Origin: CAVUUN01 sp964421755
Lineage (GTDB): Bacteria; Acidobacteriota; UBA6911; RPQK01
Length of the DNA stretch: 25,520 nucleotides
Direction: 5' to 3'
Assembly: GCA_964421755.1 (NCBI GenBank)
Contig: CAYQYP010000470.1
Span: forward strand, 1 to 25,520
Under the pieces are notes generated by a model. That model saw only the letters and a list, made by a program, of their open reading frames with translations. It had not been told where the DNA came from and did not search any database. Positions 16,336-24,487 of this stretch are shown here, piece by piece. A program made the position numbers and the translations under genes. Each line of letters begins with the position of its first letter. Position 1 is the first letter of the stretch.

Positions 16336-16772
16336 CTTCGGCCTGAAAGGCCGAGACATAATAGCCCGGGGCGGAGCGCTTCTTGCGTAGCCCCGGGCCA
16401 GGTCAGCAACGAACTTCAAGCCCTGAAAGGGCGGGAGAGAAAGCCCTCCGCTCCGGGGGTTTCAATCCCACACGTAGCGTTCATCTGGTCAGCGGCGCTG
16501 CCGATCTTCAACGAATGCGAGTCGATCTCGTCAAATATTCCGGCAAGGTAGTCATGAAGCTTTTCGGAAATCTCGGGGTGAAGCACCGGGGCTCGGTCCT
16601 TGCTACTGAAAACCAGATGAACATACAGCCAATGACTGTGACATGGTCCGTCGCTCCTCCGTGCAGGCATCTTACGCCCTTTCAGAGCTCCGCTCTACGA
16701 CCCGTCTGAAGCCCGGGGCTACGCAAAAAACGCTCGCCCCGGGCTAATGTGTCTCGGCCTTTCAGGCCGAAG
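16336..16772 (-). mobile_element. RAYT/IS200-type element with broken transposase
   Basis: A 437-base unit bounded by the same terminal hairpin as 1-306 (CTTCGGCCTGAAAGGCCGAG and its complement) with similar subterminal segments. It retains a longer piece of the transposase gene on the minus strand. Compared with 1-306, the two are independent deletion derivatives of one parent. It sits between convergent genes, nested in mini-hairpin arrays. Confidence 0.75.
16480..16644 (-). pseudogene. Truncated, frameshifted RAYT-like transposase
   Basis: From the ancestral start at 16644 (atgtcacagtcattg) a 5-base net loss relative to the copy at 131 shifts the frame. The downstream frame then reads LYVHLVFSSKDRAPVL and continues to SLKIGSAADQ, matching the N-terminal half of Y1/RAYT transposases up to just before the catalytic HUH region. 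The sequence then jumps to the element end, so the HUH histidines and catalytic Tyr are absent. Confidence 0.65.
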
Positions 16773-16940
16773 AATGTAAAATCTCGAGGGTCCGGTTGGA
16801 AACCGGACCTACAATCTTGGCGCCCGGGAAATGTAAAAACTCCAGACGCCGGGCAGGATGCCCGGCGCGCGGGCAAGATGCCCGCGACCCCAGTGCGGAC
16901 GGGACGTCCGCGCTCCAAGACGTCCGCGCTCCAAGACGGA
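16773..16940. repeat. Right array of GC-rich mini-hairpins
   Basis: Hairpins: GGTCCGGTTGGAAACCGGACC without its ends (16789-16809), CGCCGGGC/GCCCGGCG (16847-16867), GCGGGCAAGATGCCCGC (16869-16885) and GCGGACGGGACGTCCGC (16895-16911). A 16-base unit, CGTCCGCGCTCCAAGA, is perfectly doubled at 16905-16936. ATGTAAAAACTCC near 16831 mirrors GGAGTTTTTACAT near 16302. The array lies between convergent genes, ending just before the GH3 fusion stop. Confidence 0.8.
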
Positions 16941-16953
16941 TCCGCTCGGACTC

Positions 16954-19900
16954 CTACTTCCCCGCTACCTCGAACGTCCCCTGGGCTTTGATGTCCTTGC
17001 ACGATCGCCCGATCATCACTTCGAACACCCCGGGCTCAACCACCCGGCGCAATTGCCGGTCGAGCATGCTGAGCTCCTCCGGCCCGAGGACGAATTCCAC
17101 GGTTTTCGTCTGGCCCGGGTCCAGATGGATACGTGAATACCCCTTCAGTTCCTGCACGGGCCTACTGACCGATGCTACCTTGTCGTGCACATACAGTTGC
17201 ACCACCTCGTCACCGGCTCGTGAGCCCGTGTTCTTGACATCCACGCTCACATGCACGTCGCCCGAAAGGCCGATCCTCGGCTCCTTTATCTGCAGGTTGG
17301 CGTAATCGAAGCTCGTGTAGCTCAATCCGAACCCAAATTCGAACAGGGGCTCGGGGTTCAGATCGGCGTACGGTTTCCCCCAGCCGTGCTTGATCCAGTA
17401 ACTCTTGGACGGCCTGTGATTGTAGTAGGCGGGCAGTTGGCCCACGTGGCGTGGGACCGTTATTGGCAGCCGGCCGCTCGGGTTGTAGTCGCCGAAGAGA
17501 ACATCAGCGACCGCATGGCCGCCCTGCTCCCCCGGGATCCACGCTTCAACTATGGCAGGGACGTTTTCGGCCGTCCAGCGAGTCGACAAAGGTCGCCCGT
17601 TCACCAGGACGACGACCGTTGGCGTTCCGGTTGAGTGGACGGCTTTGATCAGGTCTTCCTGCATCCCGGTCAGGTCCAGGCTGGCGACATCGTATCCCTC
17701 GCCGTTTGTCCCCTTTTTGCCGGGTGCCTGCCATTCGTTCTCTCCCACGACCACGACAGCAACATCAGCGGCGCGAGCCGCCTGCTTTGCCTTCTCGATG
17801 TCGTTCAGGTCCTCCCCGATAACTTCACAGCCCTTGACATAAGTGACTGTGGCGCCCGGGGCAATCTTGGCCTTGATCCCGTCGAGGATGGTCACGATGT
17901 CCTGCAGAACGGTCTTCGAGGTGTAGTCGCCCAGCTGATTTCGCGGGTGGTCGGCATTCGGTCCGATGACGGCGACTGACTTGATGTCTTTTCTGAGCGG
18001 CAGGACGTTTCCCTGGTTCTTGAGGAGAACGATTCCTTCTCGCGCCGCGTGGAGGGCTAGTTCTTGATCGGCTGCGGTTCGGGCTACCCGCGTCGCTGTC
18101 GGAACATCGACAAAAGGTCGTTCGAAAAGGCCGAGCTGGAACTTCAGCCGGAGAATGCGCCTGACCGCCCGGTCGATCAGCGCCATGGAAACCGTCCCCT
18201 CGTGCACACTTTCGGCGAGCGGCTGCATGAATCCCTTTTCGTAGGAGATCCCGACATCGAGCCCGGCTGCCAAAGCGAGCTGTCCGGCAGCCTTCTGGTC
18301 GGCCGCCAGTCCTTCGTAGACCAGCGTGCTCACCCCGCCTCCTTCGCTCAGCACGAGACCCTTGAATTCCAGCTCTTCGCGCAGAATCCTGGTAAGGACG
18401 AATTCGGAAGCATGGGCGGGAACGCCATCGATGGCCGGATAGGTCGCCATCACGCCGAGTGCTCCTGCCTTCTTGATGCCGGCAACCCATGGCGGGAGGA
18501 AGACTTCGCGTAGTGTCCTTTCCGAGATCTCCATGGCGCCGCGTTCCAACCCGCTGACCGGCTGGCTTTGGCCGGGATAGTGGCAAAAGCCCGCGATGGC
18601 GCGGTCACCGGCGGAAATGTCTGTGCCCTGTGTGGCGCGCGCGATCGTCTCTGCGAACGTAGCTAACAGGTAAGGGTCTTCGCTGTACCCCTCCTGGTTG
18701 CGTCCGAGCCTGGGATCGCGGTTGGGCTCAATGACCAGCGTGAAAAGCTGGTGGATACCAACGGCACGGCCTTCTCGGGCCACCGTGGAGTATATCTTCC
18801 GGATCAGTTCGAGATCCCAGGTGCTGCCGAGCGCCAACCCCTCCGGGAAGATGGTGTGACCCGAACACATGAGACCGTGGGTCCCCTCTTCGGTCTGCAG
18901 AAGGGGAATGCCCAGCCGCGTTTTTTCCACCGCGATCCGCTGCAACTCGTTGAAGTATTCGGCCTGCTGGCGAGGACCTTCGTGGAGGATCGTGTTGGCC
19001 AGCGTAAAGAAACCGCCGCCGGGACCGACCCCCGGTTCCCAGGTGCCCTCGGCGAACTTGCGGCATGCGTCGGTCTTAGCCGGCACATCCTTGCCGAGCC
19101 CTCCTTCGTAGACGCAAGGCATGTTCATCTGGCCGATTTTTTCCTCCAGGGACATGCGGCCAAGGAGGTCCTCGACGCGAACGTCAATCGGTTTGGACGG
19201 GTCTTTGTAGGGCGCCAATTCTTTCCGGGAATCGGTGGCCGCCTGTTTATCTGCTCTCTTTCCGGCGACATACCCGGCTACATTCGCAACCGTATCAACC
19301 CAGACACCGCGGGCCGGGTCCTTTACATAGCGGCACAGCTCGTCGAGCGTAGACACCTGAGTCGTCTGTCTCTCATTGGAGGCCGCAATGTCGTGTCCCG
19401 CGAGCACCAGCCAAAGGCCATTCTGAATCGCCTGGTCAACCAGGGGTTTTAGCTGTTCGAACGTGAGGTTGTCGCTCGACATACCCATCAGCTGGGCGAG
19501 GTCGCAGTAACCTGGATCATTGGGACTTTCTCCGAGCCAGCCGCGGCCGGCGACGAAAAGCTCGGCGACCAGTGGAATATAGCTTTGCAGGTTTCTCCCC
19601 CGTCCGACGAAACTCTGGCCGCACGGGTATGCAAACGTTTTGGGCCGCGCTCCCAACAGGCGTTCGATTTCACCATTGGCCTCGAGCAGCTCGGCGCGCA
19701 TCTTGTCGAGCGTGTAGTCTTCCAGTGCCCGGCTGCGCGACCAGGCGAAGTTCCCACTGCACGGGTGCACCATCGAGTGGTTAGCCATCTCGTGCCCGTT
19801 TGCGGCTGCCTTCTTCCACGACTCCACCCTTTCGCTGAGCCGTGAGGGGTTCAAGTAGAACGTCGCCTTGACCCCGTGGCGGTCGAATAGCGGGACCCCG

Positions 19901-20088
19901 TTGTCTACCTGGCTTGGCCGGGCATCGTCGAAACTCAGGCTCAACGCTGCCCGTTTACCTTCCGGCCACGCAAAGGAAGGCTTTGCGCCCGGTTGCCGAT
20001 TTCCCGATTCATACTGCAATCCCAGGGCTATGCCCGCTATCGCGGTCAGGATGATCGCCGCTCGGAGAAGATACTTGCTTGAATTCAT
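16954..20088 (-). CDS. Polysaccharide deacetylase-glycoside hydrolase family 3 fusion
   Basis: A 1044-residue secreted protein (N-terminal hydrophobic signal, 7-23). Residues 45-275 form a NodB-like deacetylase domain: SFDD (52-55), NHSMVHP (103-109) and FAYPCG (152-157). Residues about 295-1040 are a GH3 beta-glycosidase with both catalytic layers (NRDPRLGRNQEGYSEDPYL at 456-474) and the C-terminal FnIII-like domain. Two GH3 landmarks are changed: the nucleophile position, normally Asp in a VSDxG motif, is E582 in LSEGGG, and the substrate-binding Lys of the KH motif is C502 in FCHYPG. GH3 alone is usually 700-850 residues. A role in degrading acetylated glycans is inferred; the GH3 half may be altered in mechanism or inactive. 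Confidence 0.9.
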   Translation of the reverse strand: MNSSKYLLRAAIILTAIAGIALGLQYESGNRQPGAKPSFAWPEGKRAALSLSFDDARPSQVDNGVPLFDRHGVKATFYLNPSRLSERVESWKKAAANGHEMANHSMVHPCSGNFAWSRSRALEDYTLDKMRAELLEANGEIERLLGARPKTFAYPCGQSFVGRGRNLQSYIPLVAELFVAGRGWLGESPNDPGYCDLAQLMGMSSDNLTFEQLKPLVDQAIQNGLWLVLAGHDIAASNERQTTQVSTLDELCRYVKDPARGVWVDTVANVAGYVAGKRADKQAATDSRKELAPYKDPSKPIDVRVEDLLGRMSLEEKIGQMNMPCVYEGGLGKDVPAKTDACRKFAEGTWEPGVGPGGGFFTLANTILHEGPRQQAEYFNELQRIAVEKTRLGIPLLQTEEGTHGLMCSGHTIFPEGLALGSTWDLELIRKIYSTVAREGRAVGIHQLFTLVIEPNRDPRLGRNQEGYSEDPYLLATFAETIARATQGTDISAGDRAIAGFCHYPGQSQPVSGLERGAMEISERTLREVFLPPWVAGIKKAGALGVMATYPAIDGVPAHASEFVLTRILREELEFKGLVLSEGGGVSTLVYEGLAADQKAAGQLALAAGLDVGISYEKGFMQPLAESVHEGTVSMALIDRAVRRILRLKFQLGLFERPFVDVPTATRVARTAADQELALHAAREGIVLLKNQGNVLPLRKDIKSVAVIGPNADHPRNQLGDYTSKTVLQDIVTILDGIKAKIAPGATVTYVKGCEVIGEDLNDIEKAKQAARAADVAVVVVGENEWQAPGKKGTNGEGYDVASLDLTGMQEDLIKAVHSTGTPTVVVLVNGRPLSTRWTAENVPAIVEAWIPGEQGGHAVADVLFGDYNPSGRLPITVPRHVGQLPAYYNHRPSKSYWIKHGWGKPYADLNPEPLFEFGFGLSYTSFDYANLQIKEPRIGLSGDVHVSVDVKNTGSRAGDEVVQLYVHDKVASVSRPVQELKGYSRIHLDPGQTKTVEFVLGPEELSMLDRQLRRVVEPGVFEVMIGRSCKDIKAQGTFEVAGK

Positions 20089-20140
20089 TCGAGGACCCTC
20101 CGGTCTGCTACCTGCCTATGATATGGGTTTGTCGAGCGGT

Positions 20141-20176
20141 ACGGAACCGCAAAAGACGCTGCGTTTGCGGTTCCGT
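20141..20176. repeat. Minimal GCAAAC-family hairpin
   Basis: ACGGAACCGCAAA (20141-20153) pairs perfectly with TTTGCGGTTCCGT (20164-20176). It is the terminal part of the repeats at 1298-1553 and 6930-7070, with the interior missing. It sits upstream of the GH3 fusion gene, between divergent genes. The rest of 20177-20386 is featureless apart from a 9-10 base G run near 20232. Confidence 0.75.
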
Positions 20177-20386
20177 AAGCGCTAACTTGTGTATAGGAAA
20201 ACGGTTTTCAGCTATGAATCCTCTGGAGCGTGGGGGGGGGCCCGCCGAGTAGTGTCAGAGCCGCGCGCGCTCTCTCTCCAGCCGGCATTCCTGCCGCGGA
20301 AGCAAGCGGGTTCGAACAGAAAGCTGAACGCGGGAAAAAATCGGAAAATCTTGGAGTATCATGTGTCTCCATACTCGGTTTGAACC

Positions 20387-21373
20387 ATGAGCACTACTCC
20401 CATTCAACTGGTCATGGACGTAGACACCGGTGTGGACGACGCCCTCGCTTTGCTTCTCGCCATTCACTCGCCCGAGATCCAGCTTCTTGGCGTTACGACG
20501 GTAAGCGGCAACACATCGGCCCGTCAGGCGGCGCTGAACACGCTGTTCCTCTTTGACTTGTTCTCCAAACTGGGCTCCATCCCGGTGGCAGCCGGCAGAC
20601 CGGCTTCGCTGTTGGGCCGAACAGAGCGTGACCCATGGGACGTACACGGACGCGACGGGCTCGGAGGCGTCTACGAGCGCTACGTCGACGACACGGACGA
20701 GTATTTGCGCTTGATCGAACCTCTCGAGGCTTGCGACTTCCTGCTCGAGACGATCGCTCGGGAGCCGGGCCTGACTGTCATCGCAACCGGACCTCTCACC
20801 AATGTTGCGCTCGCCTTCCAGAAGGACCCTGTTCGTTTTCGCGAAGTGAGTCAAATCCTGGTCATGGGAGGCGCGGTTGAGGTTCCCGGAAATGTAACTC
20901 AGTACGCTGAATTCAATGCGCACTTCGACCCTCTCGCCCTCGACCTTGTCCTCCGCTCCGGCGTCCCGGTGGTTTTCTATCCGCTGGATGTCACCCTGAA
21001 AGCCTCGTTCGGCTTTTCCGAGCCGGACCTGGACAGGCTCTTGTCGGTCGGAAAGGCTCGCCTCGTATACCAGTTGACTGCCTCATACATCAAGTTCTAT
21101 CGGACCCATCGTGGCATCCACGGCCTGTGTATGCACGACGTGCACCCTGTCGCCGGACTGCTCCAGCCGGCTCTCTATCGTTTCAAGGAAGGCCAACTCG
21201 TCGCGGTAACGAACGGCGACGAATTCGGACGGCTTCGCTGGGCCCGTCCGGGTGAGAAGGGGACGCCTGCCAGGATTGCGGTCGGGATTGACCGCGAAGC
21301 TTTTCTGGCCCTTTTTCTGGATCGGCTGGGAAAGGAGCCTCCTGTCTGTCTGTTTGGGGGAACTCAAAACTAA
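20387..21373 (+). CDS. Inosine-uridine-type nucleoside hydrolase
   Basis: A 328-residue protein of the IU-nucleoside hydrolase family. The calcium-binding motif DVDTGVDDA places D13, D17 and D18 at the known ligand positions, with D251 in MHDVHPVA as the distal ligand, next to H250. EFNAHFDPLA fits the ribose-binding loop. The family hydrolyses the N-glycosidic bond of nucleosides, releasing base and ribose for salvage. No signal peptide is present, so it is cytoplasmic. The start at ATG 20387 has only a weak ribosome site. It is co-oriented with the malectin gene 75 bases downstream, so an operon is possible but not shown. Confidence 0.92.
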   Translation: MSTTPIQLVMDVDTGVDDALALLLAIHSPEIQLLGVTTVSGNTSARQAALNTLFLFDLFSKLGSIPVAAGRPASLLGRTERDPWDVHGRDGLGGVYERYVDDTDEYLRLIEPLEACDFLLETIAREPGLTVIATGPLTNVALAFQKDPVRFREVSQILVMGGAVEVPGNVTQYAEFNAHFDPLALDLVLRSGVPVVFYPLDVTLKASFGFSEPDLDRLLSVGKARLVYQLTASYIKFYRTHRGIHGLCMHDVHPVAGLLQPALYRFKEGQLVAVTNGDEFGRLRWARPGEKGTPARIAVGIDREAFLALFLDRLGKEPPVCLFGGTQN

Positions 21374-21448
21374 CCGCGCACCCGTGCACTTTTTTGTTGG
21401 TTTGTGGCATAGTCTTGACGGCGTCTGACAACCGAAGAGGAGAATCGT

Positions 21449-22006
21449 ATGAAACGTCTTGTCCCAGTCGTGCTGCTTGCCCTTTGTTTCGCAGTCGTTG
21501 TTTCGTCGTTCGCTCAAGGCCAGAAGTTTGCCCTCCGAGTCGATGCGGGCGCGCTTGGCGCTTACAAAGATAAGGCCGGCAACGACTGGCAGCCCGATCA
21601 ATATTATTCGAAGGGCAAGGGGTACGGGTTCGAAGGCGGGGATACCGTCGATCGGGGTGCCGAGACGAAGATTGAAGGAACCGATGACCCCCGGCTTTAC
21701 CAGACCGAGCGCTATTCGATGCAAGCGTTCACGGCCGAGGTGCCGAATGGAACCTACACGGTCCGACTGCACTTCGCCGAGACCTACTCGGACATCACCT
21801 TCGATGGTCCCAGGGTTTTTGACGTGAAGATCCAGGGAAAAGAGGCGCTGACCGACTGGGATGTCTACAAGACTACCGGCGGGCTGAACAAGGCGGTCGT
21901 AAAAGAATTCAAGGACATTGCCGTGGCCGACGGCCTGCTTAAGATCGACTTCGTCACCAAGCAGCAGAGCCCCGAGATCAACGCGGTCGAGGTCCTTGGG
22001 CAGTAA
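21449..22006 (+). CDS. Secreted malectin-domain protein
   Basis: A 185-residue protein with a signal peptide (1 to about 22) and a single malectin-like beta-sandwich over the rest. GAGGAG is 5-11 bases before ATG 21449. FALRVDAGA at the domain start and GTYTVRLHFAETY in the middle are typical of the malectin family, which binds di-glucose or other carbohydrates. No catalytic domain is attached, so it is likely a stand-alone binding protein. It ends 16 bases before a hairpin repeat and converges with the DUF421 gene. Confidence 0.88.
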   Translation: MKRLVPVVLLALCFAVVVSSFAQGQKFALRVDAGALGAYKDKAGNDWQPDQYYSKGKGYGFEGGDTVDRGAETKIEGTDDPRLYQTERYSMQAFTAEVPNGTYTVRLHFAETYSDITFDGPRVFDVKIQGKEALTDWDVYKTTGGLNKAVVKEFKDIAVADGLLKIDFVTKQQSPEINAVEVLGQ

Positions 22007-22021
22007 GAAAGGGGGTTCGGC

Positions 22022-22175
22022 GAGTTTCGGGGACACAAAACTTAATTCCTTTGCTCACGCCGGATTGCGCTGGTTGGTTGGGAATTAAGAGTTTCGGGGA
22101 CACAAAACTTAATTCCTTTGCTCACGCCAGATTGCGCTGGTTGGTTGGGAATTAAGTATTATGTCCCCGAAACTC
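22022..22175. repeat. Tandemly duplicated GGGGACA-ended hairpin
   Basis: The element starts with GAGTTTCGGGGACACAAAAC and ends with the TAATA-type end in complement. A 67-base unit is repeated (starts at 22025 and 22092) with one difference in the core (CCGGA versus CCAGA); the first unit lacks the distal end. Both ends are those of the mirror pair at 13110-13314. It lies between convergent genes and stops 7 bases from the DUF421 stop, so a termination role is possible. Confidence 0.85.
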
Positions 22176-22181
22176 CCGAAA

Positions 22182-22628
22182 CTACTCCCTTTTCGGGACA
22201 ATCGATATCTCGCCGTTGCGCTCGAGGACCGCCCACCGGATCTGGTCAAGCCGCTCGAGTCCGCGCAGTGATCGAGCCGCTTCCATGACGTCCTCTTCGT
22301 CGACCCGCGCCTTCTTCATCCTCTGCTTCAAAGGATTCCCGTTGTCCACGATGATCAGAGGGGTTCCTTCGACCCAGATCGCCACGAAATGCGATCTCTG
22401 CTTCGCCAATGAAACGATGATGTCCAGCAGAACCAGTGTAGTCACCGCGATGACGCCATTCGTGATCGAATAGTCATTACCGAGGAGAGAGTTCTGAACT
22501 GCCTCCCCGATGATCAGCAACAGCACGAAATCGAATGTGGTCACCTGCCCGAGGGACCTTTTCCCTGTAATCCTGAACAGCAACAGCAATAGGAAGTAGA
22601 TAACAACGGCTCGAATAACCGAATCCAT
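22182..22628 (-). CDS. DUF421 (YetF-like) membrane protein
   Basis: A 148-residue protein with three N-terminal membrane segments followed by a soluble C-terminal domain, the DUF421 layout. RITGKRSLGQVTTFDFVLLL in the membrane part, and a C-terminal half with DEEDVMEAAR and RWAVLERNGEISIVPK, are typical. AAGGAAG lies upstream of ATG 22628. The function is unknown for the family. It follows, at 45 bases, the one-TM gene at 22674, and the pairing suggests the two act together at the membrane. It is somewhat short compared with members that carry a second C-terminal domain. Confidence 0.9.
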   Translation of the reverse strand: MDSVIRAVVIYFLLLLLFRITGKRSLGQVTTFDFVLLLIIGEAVQNSLLGNDYSITNGVIAVTTLVLLDIIVSLAKQRSHFVAIWVEGTPLIIVDNGNPLKQRMKKARVDEEDVMEAARSLRGLERLDQIRWAVLERNGEISIVPKRE

Positions 22629-22673
22629 AAAGACTTCCTTTCAGTCTCCGTGCAAGGGACTGCGCCCGGTCGT

Positions 22674-23177
22674 CTAGGGATAGATGAACTGCCAGAAACT
22701 CCCGATGGGCCCGTTCACCAACCCGATCCGCCCGCCGGCCGGGCCTATCGCCTCAGGCGTGTAATGAAACGTGACCCTGATCGAGTGCTGGCCCGGGTCG
22801 GTGGAAAACTCGAAGACCAGACGGTCGGGCCCAAGGCGGGTGGTCGCGGGTTCCGGAACGATGCGGTCAAATCGAATCCGGTGTGCATAATCGGCATCCA
22901 TCCAGATCCTGACCGGGTCATCAGCGGGGTTTTCGACACTAACCGTGATCATGGCCGGGGCCTCGTACCGTGCGAAACGCTGATACTCCATTGCCAGGTT
23001 TCCGGTTTTCAACTCCTGCTTTGCCAGCCCACCGTGCCCGAGAAGACCAATCGCCGAAGCCAGCACGAACAGCGTCATGATCACCCATCCGACCCGCTGG
23101 ATCGTCCACTCCCTCCGCTGGTGTTTGAAATTCTGCTGAATCTGCAGGTTCTGCCGAGCCTCTGGATCAGCGGGCAT
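22674..23177 (-). CDS. Single-TM partner protein of DUF421 gene
   Basis: A 167-residue protein: soluble polar N-terminus of about 27 residues, one membrane helix at about 28-46, then a beta-rich extracytoplasmic domain. I recognise the type (short protein with an EWTIQRVGW segment before the TM, encoded directly upstream of DUF421) but not a function. AGGAG lies 12 bases before ATG 23177. It is first in the two-gene minus-strand unit. Confidence 0.82.
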   Translation of the reverse strand: MPADPEARQNLQIQQNFKHQRREWTIQRVGWVIMTLFVLASAIGLLGHGGLAKQELKTGNLAMEYQRFARYEAPAMITVSVENPADDPVRIWMDADYAHRIRFDRIVPEPATTRLGPDRLVFEFSTDPGQHSIRVTFHYTPEAIGPAGGRIGLVNGPIGSFWQFIYP

Positions 23178-23247
23178 TGGGAATGTACTCCTAATTCCAA
23201 TCTAGTATGTAATTACGGGTAACACGAGGGGCGGCAGAGACAAGCTC

Positions 23248-23374
23248 GCCAACCGGGCCGTAAAGCGGCGGATTCTGAAAAGCGAATCCGCCCTACGACT
23301 GAGTGCTTTCGCATGCTGGGCGGTCGTAGGGCGGATTCGCTTTTCAGAATCCGCCGCTTTACGGCCCGGTTGGC
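23248..23374. repeat. Long-arm palindrome, copy 3
   Basis: Arms of about 52 bases are perfectly complementary around a loop resembling copy 2. Variable pairs read GTAAAG/CTTTAC and AAAAGC/GCTTTT. The flanking bases do not extend the palindrome as in copies 1 and 2. It lies between divergent genes (23177 on minus, 23444 on plus). Confidence 0.9.
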
Positions 23375-23443
23375 AACCCGATGCAAGGGTCTCGCTAGCC
23401 AACCCGATGGCACCGCTGCCTTGCTTCCGGTATCCTACTGACG

Positions 23444-24427
23444 ATGCGCGCGATGGTGTTGGACCAACCGGGACGGCTGACGCTTCGTGATCTGCCTGTG
23501 CCGCAACCCGGCTTCAAACAGCTCCTCGTCCGCGTCCGGGCATGCGGTGTCTGCAGAACCGACCTGCACGTCGTGGATGGTGACCTGCCGAGTCCCAAAC
23601 CGTCCGTGATTCCCGGACACGAGATCGTGGGCGTGGTGGTGGAGTGCGGCCCGGAGACCGAATCGTTTCGTCCGGGCGAGCGCGTCGGGATCCCCTGGAT
23701 GGCATCGACATGCGGCGCCTGCGAATTCTGCGTTTCCGGGCGCGAGAATCTCTGTCCGCGAGCGCTGTTTACGGGCTACACGCGGGATGGGGGCTTTGCC
23801 GAGTTCGCGGTCGCCGACGAGGCTTTTTGCCTGCGGTTGCCGGACCGGTTCCCGGATCTGGAAGCCGCCCCGTTGCTCTGCGCCGGCCTGATCGGTTACA
23901 GGTCGTACAAAATGACGGGGCCGGACGTCTCGCGTCTCGGGCTCTACGGTTTTGGTGCGGCGGCTCATATCATCGCCCAGATTTCGATTGCCGAGGGGAA
24001 GACCGTTTTTGCCTTCACCCGTCCGGGTGATCGGGAGTCGCAGAGGTTCGCCCGCGCTCTTGGAGCCGCCTGGGTGGGCGACTCGGATCAGCTTCCGCCT
24101 GCTCCCCTGGATGCGGCGATCATCTTCGCCCCGGTGGGGGCCCTCGTCCCGCTGGCTCTGAGCGCCGTCAGGAGCGGGGGCGTTGTGGTTTGCGGCGGCA
24201 TCCACATGAGCGATATCCCGAGCTTTCCGTACCGGTTGCTGTGGCAGGAGAGGACCATCCGGTCGGTGGCGAACCTGACGCGGTTGGACGGTGAGGAGTT
24301 CATGCGGGTTCTTGCTGCCGTGGATGTCCGCACGAAAGTGGCGCCTGTCCCGCTTCTCGACGCAAACGAGGCACTTGCCTCTTTGAGGAGCGGCCGGGTA
24401 GAAGGAGCGCTGGTTCTGGTGCCCTGA
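23444..24427 (+). CDS. Zinc-dependent alcohol dehydrogenase
   Basis: A 327-residue medium-chain dehydrogenase. Catalytic zinc ligands are C37 (in CGVCRTD), H59 (PGHE) and C146 (LLCAG). The structural zinc loop has C90, C93, C96 and C104. The nucleotide-binding GLYGFGAAAH is at 166-175. AIIFAPVGALVP and GGIHMSDIPSF place it in the CAD2-like branch of Zn alcohol dehydrogenases. It probably reduces aldehydes or oxidises alcohols with NAD(P). ATG 23444 is used; ATG 23453 is possible. The stop is 60 bases before the LacI start, suggesting the regulator may be co-transcribed. Confidence 0.92.
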   Translation: MRAMVLDQPGRLTLRDLPVPQPGFKQLLVRVRACGVCRTDLHVVDGDLPSPKPSVIPGHEIVGVVVECGPETESFRPGERVGIPWMASTCGACEFCVSGRENLCPRALFTGYTRDGGFAEFAVADEAFCLRLPDRFPDLEAAPLLCAGLIGYRSYKMTGPDVSRLGLYGFGAAAHIIAQISIAEGKTVFAFTRPGDRESQRFARALGAAWVGDSDQLPPAPLDAAIIFAPVGALVPLALSAVRSGGVVVCGGIHMSDIPSFPYRLLWQERTIRSVANLTRLDGEEFMRVLAAVDVRTKVAPVPLLDANEALASLRSGRVEGALVLVP

Positions 24428-24487
24428 GTGTTGCCTCCGGCTCGGAAAACGGACTACGATAGCTCCTGGAGTGGGGGGGCAGTGTTC

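Noticed and set aside
16171..16940. CRISPR array, suggested by evenly spaced short palindromes.
   Set aside because: The palindromes differ from one another, spacing is irregular and no cas gene is near.
21378..21395. Rho-independent terminator after the nucleoside hydrolase (GCAC/GTGC followed by T run).
   Set aside because: The stem is only four pairs with a two-base loop, too tight to trust.
21410..21426. Sigma54-like promoter (TGGCAT with TTGAC) before the malectin gene.
   Set aside because: The essential GC at the -12 element is not matched.
23202..23413. Small proteins containing ANRAVKRRIL-type sequence at the long palindromes.
   Set aside because: These frames are translations of the palindrome itself and appear at each copy, so they are not genes.
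24428..24487. LacI-type operator upstream of the regulator.
   Set aside because: No centrally symmetric operator-like palindrome is visible here or before the alcohol dehydrogenase.
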